Position numbers and translations under genes: made by a program. The notes below the pieces were generated by a model. The model searched no databases. It saw only the letters and a program-made list of their open reading frames with translations, and had not been told where the DNA came from. Positions 60,601 to 64,000 of a stretch of 64,000 bases of DNA are shown one piece after another (position 1 is the stretch's first letter; every line of letters begins with the position of its first letter). Origin of the DNA: Stenotrophomonas maltophilia D457 (GTDB lineage: Bacteria; Pseudomonadota; Gammaproteobacteria; Xanthomonadales; Xanthomonadaceae); the NCBI RefSeq assembly GCF_000284595.1, contig NC_017671.1, positions 4,621,001-4,685,000 of the forward strand. Direction: 5' to 3'.

Positions 60601-61506
60601 CAGCGACAACGGCGCAATCGCCGAGCTCGCCAATGCTGGCGACAACAGCGCCAGATCCAGCTCGTCACTGCGGATGCTGGCGCTCCAGCTCGGGTCGGTG
60701 CGGCCATCGAACACCAGCATCGCGTGCAGCGGCTTCGGCGCGCGCCCGGCTACGGCCACTTCCATGTGCGACAGGTCGCCACGTGCGACCAGGCCCACCG
60801 TAGCGGCGGTGCGCCCACGCGGTGCTGGCAGCACCGCCGTCACCGTCACATCGGTGTCGTAGTCCTTGGCCGGAATGTAACGGCCCTGGGCGGTGAAGTT
60901 GCCCATGTCGCTGTCCACCACCAGCTTGTGCGCCTGGAACTCGCCATTGGCGATCTCGATGCCACCACGCACCCGGCTGATGTCGATCACCGGTTCGTTG
61001 GCCTGGCTGATGCGGAAGCCGTCGATGGCGATGGCATCGGCCTGGATCGCCAGCGGCATCTCGATCTGCGGCAGCGAATCCGGCCACGATGGCAGCTTGA
61101 ACGGCTCATCACTCTTGGCCAGGTTCAACGTCGCGTTGGTCAGCTCCAGCTTGTCCAGCAGCAGCTTGCGGCCCAGCAGCGGGCGCAGGTCCGGCTCCAG
61201 GTGCGCGCGCTCGGCGTGGAAATGGATGTCGTCGTAGCGGAAGTCGACGTTGTACAGGGTCAGCGGACCGGCCACCGGGCCTTCCACCTTGTCCCAGGTG
61301 AAGCTGGCGCCCACCGGCAGTCGCGCCACCACCTGGGCCAGCAGCACATCGCGGCCGGCCACGGTCTGCAGCAGCCAGTACACCGCCAGCAGGGCCAGCA
61401 GCACCACGCCGATCACGCCGACGCCGGACCAGGCCCAGAAGCGGCGGCGTCGGTAGAAGCGCACGCGCGGCGGTGGCGTGCCGGGGCTCGGTGCGGGCGT
61501 GCTCAC
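57649..61506 (-). CDS. tamB: Translocation and assembly module subunit TamB
   Basis: 1285 residues from a GTG that overlaps the tamA stop (GTGA). One N-terminal membrane anchor (FWAWSGVGVIGVVLLALLAVYWLLQT) and a very long, repetitive beta-rich periplasmic part, ending in the DUF490/TamB domain: YLVLGRSLTGASSDQAQQVNAA, LGGSVIGVGKYISPKLYVGYGVSL and the terminal INWRREK. It forms the inner-membrane-spanning arm of the TAM complex, implicated in outer-membrane biogenesis and lipid transport between membranes. Confidence 0.95.
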   Translation of the reverse strand: MSTPAPSPGTPPPRVRFYRRRRFWAWSGVGVIGVVLLALLAVYWLLQTVAGRDVLLAQVVARLPVGASFTWDKVEGPVAGPLTLYNVDFRYDDIHFHAERAHLEPDLRPLLGRKLLLDKLELTNATLNLAKSDEPFKLPSWPDSLPQIEMPLAIQADAIAIDGFRISQANEPVIDISRVRGGIEIANGEFQAHKLVVDSDMGNFTAQGRYIPAKDYDTDVTVTAVLPAPRGRTAATVGLVARGDLSHMEVAVAGRAPKPLHAMLVFDGRTDPSWSASIRSDELDLALLSPALASSAIAPLSLDFTAAGKGGNANLRGRVKQGDQELELAPSVVSLQDQVLKVSPLLVKGLGGEARLEGTADFSQDDQQKLNFSVVARDLTYVPAPDPNTAGSAPVPVTLKEARFGLAGTLKAWAAIGRAEIEREAQKAQLQFDVRGNDQAASIHQLQAQTPGGQLQVEGQVAWAPQLDWDAKATLKDFDPGYFVPGWNGRLSGNLASKGRQLPPPANAAPGTAGTLEATVDLPSLKGILRQRNLDAQGKFALQGAQGQGDLKLSLGSSRVTASGKVGDRLDIDARFEPLQLSDLLPGADGGLRGQVQVKGPRDAPDITADLVGNNLNWEGYGAESVSIKGHLPWRGDSGTLAVQGQQVNAGMLLERLNVDAQGSVSNLRLAAQTRNEMGAIELQGSVRQQGAQWRGELASLRIAPVKGDAWSLRAPAAFAINGSTYTLSEACLAAASSGALCAQANWPREGLVVRSDALPLALVQPWLPPQSGRRIYLRGDVSLDAQIRPRGAAWEGHVEVRSKEGGVRLGENRNTVGDTTRGELVRYDQFSLKLDMTPASIKGYLGMGFQGNGFVDAKMQTGWEASAPLNGELYLNMSRLYWLELFSPDIVRPTGLIEGHVSLRGTRGQPSLGGDAQLSNFKGEFPALGLTFDQGKGSFVAQPDGSAKITAQANSGQGTLYVDGGLSWFGDAQPLQLKIHGENVLLSNTSELRIVANPNLDFTLAKAAMELRGTVHVPEADIDLERLDRGTSVSEDVVVLDPADPEESRTSPLDMDLTVSLGDKVKMTGFGLKGALTGKMQVWAKPGREMTANGGLEVSGRYKAYGQDLTITRGNLTWNYNAVSDPRINIRAERRIGDVTAGIDVTGRAQQPRADVWSDPAMSQSEALAYLVLGRSLTGASSDQAQQVNAASAALSAGSGLLASQLGAKLGLDDAGVSQSRALGGSVIGVGKYISPKLYVGYGVSLVGAGSVITLKYLLRRGFDVEVESSTVENRGSINWRREK

Positions 61507-63287
61507 AGGTCCGCTCCGATGTTGAGGTAAAGCTGGAACTGTGAATCCGGGTTGTTCAGGCCATGCGCGATATCCACCCGCACCGGGCCCACCGGCGATT
61601 TCCAGCGCACGCCGAAGCCGACGCCGGTGTGCAGGTCAATGGTGTTGTCGAATGCGCTGCCGGTATCGACGAACACCGCCGCGCCCCACGGGCCGCCATT
61701 GAAGTAGTGCTCGTACTCGGCCGAGCCGATCACCAGGTTCTTGGCGCCCAGCGCGTATTTGTCGGGTTTGGGTGTGCGCGGGCCGACTTCGCGGTAGGCG
61801 TAACCGCGGATGCTGCGGTCACCGCCGGCGAAGTAGCGCAGGCTCGGCGGCATCGCCACCAGATCGCTGGTCCAGGTGGTACCCCCCTCACCGCGCAGGA
61901 TCAGGCGGTTGCTTTCACCCACCGGGATGTACCAGCGCAGCACGGCGTTGGCCTGCACGAAGCTGGTGTCCGAGCCGGCACCTTCAACGCCGGCGCGCAT
62001 TGTCGCAGTACCGCTGATGCCCTTGCGCGGGAACATCTCGTCGTCGACGTTGACGTAGTCGGCAACCATCTGCGGGTACACCAGCGTCGAGGTGTTGTAG
62101 ACGGCATCGGTGAATTCAGTGCCGGAGGCATAGCGCCAACGCTCGCGCAGTGCGTTGATCGAGGCGATCGCGGTCCAGTGCTCGTTGATCTCGCCGCTGC
62201 GGCTGGCGATCAGCTTGAAGTTGCGCAGGTCGATGTAATCGGTCTGCTCGTCATACGCACTGGCGGCGAAGGTGTACCAGCCGTCAAGCCAGTTGAAGGC
62301 GGGGATGCGGTAACTGGTCACCAGACTCTTGCGCTTCTGCGCATAGTCCAGCTGCGTGTTCATCTTGTGGCCGCGGTTGTTCAGGAAGCGCCGCTCGATG
62401 CCACCGCGTACACCCGGGCCGCTCTCGCTGCCGTAGCTCAGGCCGGCGGTATAGATGGTGCGCTTGGCGCGCGTCAGCTTCACGTCCACCGGCACTTCGC
62501 CGTTCTCGTCGGCCTGGTCCGGGCGCGGCTGGATGTCGATCACGCTGAAGTAGTCCAGCTTGGTCAGCGACTCGCGCAGCCGGTCCAGCTTGCCCTCGTG
62601 GTAGTAGCTGCCCTGGTCCCAGTAGACCAGTGGATCGAACAGCTTGTCGACGAAGTAGTCCTGCTGGAAGCGCACCGGGCCCATGTTGTAGCGGCGGCCG
62701 CTGTCCCAGGTCAGGTCGATGTCGGCGGCGTTGTCGGCGCGGGTGATCTGCACCTGGCGCTGGGTGTAGTCGGCGTCGAAGTAGCCGCGCTCGGCCAGGC
62801 GCCGGGTGATGGTGATCTTGCTGGCTTCGTACTGGGTGTGCTCGAAGCGCTGGCCCTTGCGCGGCTTGAACGCGGCCAGGTCATCCTGCAGGTACTGGTC
62901 GTACATCGCCGGGCCGGTGATGTCGATGTGCTCGCGGCGCACGGTCACCGGGGTGCCCTTGTCGACATGGATCAGCACGCGCACGTGTTCGTCCTCGCGC
63001 GGTGCCTCGACCTTGATCACCGGGTTGTAGTACCCGAACGGTTCCAGTGCCTGGCGGGTCTGCCGCTCGGCCTGTGACAGCAGGTACTCCAGGCGTGATT
63101 CGCCCTGTTCCTTGCCGATCGTGTCGTACAGCGACAGCGATTCCTGGATGTTCTCGATGATTGCGGCGTCGTCGCCCTTGTCCAATCCCTTGATGTCCAC
63201 CTTGTCGATGGTGCCGCGCGCGTGGACCACGGAAGTGGCGGCCAACGACAGGACCATCAGCGGCAGGGCGTATTTCTTTGGCTGCAT
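61503..63287 (-). CDS. tamA: Translocation and assembly module subunit TamA
   Basis: 594 residues from the ATG at 63287; ATGs at 63299 and 63332 are alternatives, none with a good ribosome site. Signal peptide (YALPLMVLSLAATSVVHA). Three POTRA domains (about 20-260) precede an Omp85/BamA-type barrel: RFLNNRGHKMNTQLDYAQ, LRYFAGGDRSIRGYAYREVGP (the conserved RG motif of the barrel loop) and GVGFGVRWKSPVGPVRVDIAHGLN near the C terminus. Outer-membrane partner of TamB; translationally coupled by the GTGA overlap. Confidence 0.95.
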   Translation of the reverse strand: MQPKKYALPLMVLSLAATSVVHARGTIDKVDIKGLDKGDDAAIIENIQESLSLYDTIGKEQGESRLEYLLSQAERQTRQALEPFGYYNPVIKVEAPREDEHVRVLIHVDKGTPVTVRREHIDITGPAMYDQYLQDDLAAFKPRKGQRFEHTQYEASKITITRRLAERGYFDADYTQRQVQITRADNAADIDLTWDSGRRYNMGPVRFQQDYFVDKLFDPLVYWDQGSYYHEGKLDRLRESLTKLDYFSVIDIQPRPDQADENGEVPVDVKLTRAKRTIYTAGLSYGSESGPGVRGGIERRFLNNRGHKMNTQLDYAQKRKSLVTSYRIPAFNWLDGWYTFAASAYDEQTDYIDLRNFKLIASRSGEINEHWTAIASINALRERWRYASGTEFTDAVYNTSTLVYPQMVADYVNVDDEMFPRKGISGTATMRAGVEGAGSDTSFVQANAVLRWYIPVGESNRLILRGEGGTTWTSDLVAMPPSLRYFAGGDRSIRGYAYREVGPRTPKPDKYALGAKNLVIGSAEYEHYFNGGPWGAAVFVDTGSAFDNTIDLHTGVGFGVRWKSPVGPVRVDIAHGLNNPDSQFQLYLNIGADL

Positions 63288-63475
63288 GCGGGACAGCATA
63301 CCGACCGAAGGTGACGATGCGAAATGCATCACGTCATTCGGGATCGGTTGTTAAGTGGCGGTCAAAATACGCACCTTTGTGGCGATCATCGTGAATGCAG
63401 GCGAGGATGCCGGCATCGTGCGCGATGCCGGCAATGACCCCGATGGACATCCACCGGCGATGCGATGCGCGGGGG

Positions 63476-63501
63476 TAATGCCGGCCAGCGGCCGGCACTA
63501 C
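63476..63501. repeat. SMAG-type palindrome
   Basis: TAATGCCGGCCAGCGGCCGGCACTAC, with CTAC at the right end. It lies in the 225-base gap between glyS and tamA; GCATCGTGCGCGATGC at 63414-63429 is a further small palindrome there. Confidence 0.75.
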
Positions 63502-63512
63502 CGATACGGGCA

Positions 63513-64000
63513 TCAGCTCGACAGATGCTCGATCGCCGCGACCTTGCCCAGGCGCTCGCCCAGCATCGTCAGCAGCGCCAGGCGGTTGCCACGCAGCGCC
63601 AGATCGTCCGCATTGACCATCACCCCGTCGAAGAACGCGTCGACCTGCGGGCGCAGGCGCGCCAGGCGTGCCAGCACGGCCACGTAGTCCTTCTGGTGCA
63701 GGCTGGCGCCGGTGTCGTCGATGGCGGCGGTGACCGCTTCGGCCAGCGCGCGCTCGGCGTCTTCCTGCAGCAGCGCCGGGTCGATCTGCGCCGGAATGTC
63801 GCCCTCGGCCTTGCGCAGGATGTTGCGGATGCGCTTGTTGGCCGCAGCCAGTGCTTCGGCTTCCGGCAGTGCGGCGAAGGTGCCGATCGCATCCAGGCGG
63901 CGGTCGAAGTCGTACAGCGAGGCCGGCTTCAGTTCGGCCACCGCGTTGAAGTGCGTGGCCGGCACGCCCTTGTCGCCGTAATAGCCCTTCAGGCGGTCGA
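63513..64000 (-). CDS. glyS: Glycyl-tRNA synthetase beta subunit (C-terminal part; runs off the window)
   Basis: The frame is open to the window edge, and DRLKGYYGDKGVPATHFNAV continues directly from it. The last 162 codons hold the helical anticodon-binding (DALR-like) C terminus of GlyS: YDFDRRLDAIGTFAALPEAEALAAANKRIRNIL, FFDGVMVNADDLALRGNRLALL. This is the normal C terminus of the beta chain of the alpha2-beta2 type enzyme. The start and the alpha gene are outside the window. Confidence 0.93.
   Translation of the reverse strand, partial: DRLKGYYGDKGVPATHFNAVAELKPASLYDFDRRLDAIGTFAALPEAEALAAANKRIRNILRKAEGDIPAQIDPALLQEDAERALAEAVTAAIDDTGASLHQKDYVAVLARLARLRPQVDAFFDGVMVNADDLALRGNRLALLTMLGERLGKVAAIEHLSS

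Overview
The window is high-GC chromosomal DNA from a gammaproteobacterium of the Xanthomonadaceae, almost certainly Stenotrophomonas (S. maltophilia complex). The evidence is the housekeeping gene content (hemF, polA, uvrD, rpmB-rpmG, rsmG-parA-parB, xthA, acs, tamA-tamB, glyS), an sX13-type C-rich small RNA next to polA, and many short palindromes that begin with GTAG and end with CTAC. These match the SMAG repeats known from S. maltophilia. A second hairpin family (GGGGTC...GACCCC, about 40 bp) is also scattered between genes. The presence of polA, rsmG, parA and parB suggests the origin-proximal part of the chromosome. I see no tRNA, rRNA, prophage, intact IS element or CRISPR array.

Layout. 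1-5103: three related cysteine-rich secreted proteins (the first cut by the window edge), with hemF between the second and third. 5148-9153: a YetF-type membrane protein, an sX13-like sRNA, polA and a small DUF2782-type lipoprotein. 9323-11905: a universal stress protein with a possible FNR-type box, a conserved unknown, a small LMW-PTP-like phosphatase and a lower-GC orphan gene. 12010-17471: uvrD, a flavoprotein, cardiolipin synthase and a small unknown gene with an elaborate structured leader. 17927-21897: ribosomal proteins L33 and L28, a GT1 glycosyltransferase, a DEDDh exonuclease, and a LysR regulator divergent from a RidA protein. 22139-28203: a four-gene heavy-metal RND efflux operon (His-rich small protein, CzcC, CzcB and CzcA types). 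28299-33190: a DUF885 protein, a lipid-A-N-domain/GT2 pair, a nucleotide-sugar epimerase and a suppressor-of-fused-domain protein. 33317-36763: parB, parA, rsmG, a phosphopantetheinyl transferase and a GlsB-type membrane protein. 36836-39205: xthA and an aldehyde dehydrogenase. 39406-50746: an acetate/organic-acid block (MFS symporter, DcaP porin, acs, CrbR/ErdR regulator, CrbS/MxtR sensor kinase) interrupted by a RAYT pseudogene and mntP with a yybP-ykoY manganese riboswitch. 50980-57637: an S46 dipeptidyl-peptidase and an hscC operon with two membrane J-like proteins. 57649-64000: tamB, tamA and the 3' end of glyS.

How the genes fit together. The clearest functional unit is the acetate switch: acs and its regulator crbR are adjacent, the transporter-fused sensor kinase crbS lies nearby, and the acs-porin intergenic region carries several GGTCG-type half-sites. 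The hscC operon couples an Hsp70 to two J-like membrane proteins by overlapping start and stop codons. At least six genes have a TANNNT/GATAAT-type -10 element exactly six bases before the ATG, which predicts leaderless mRNAs.

Limits: all family assignments were made by reading the sequence, without database searches.
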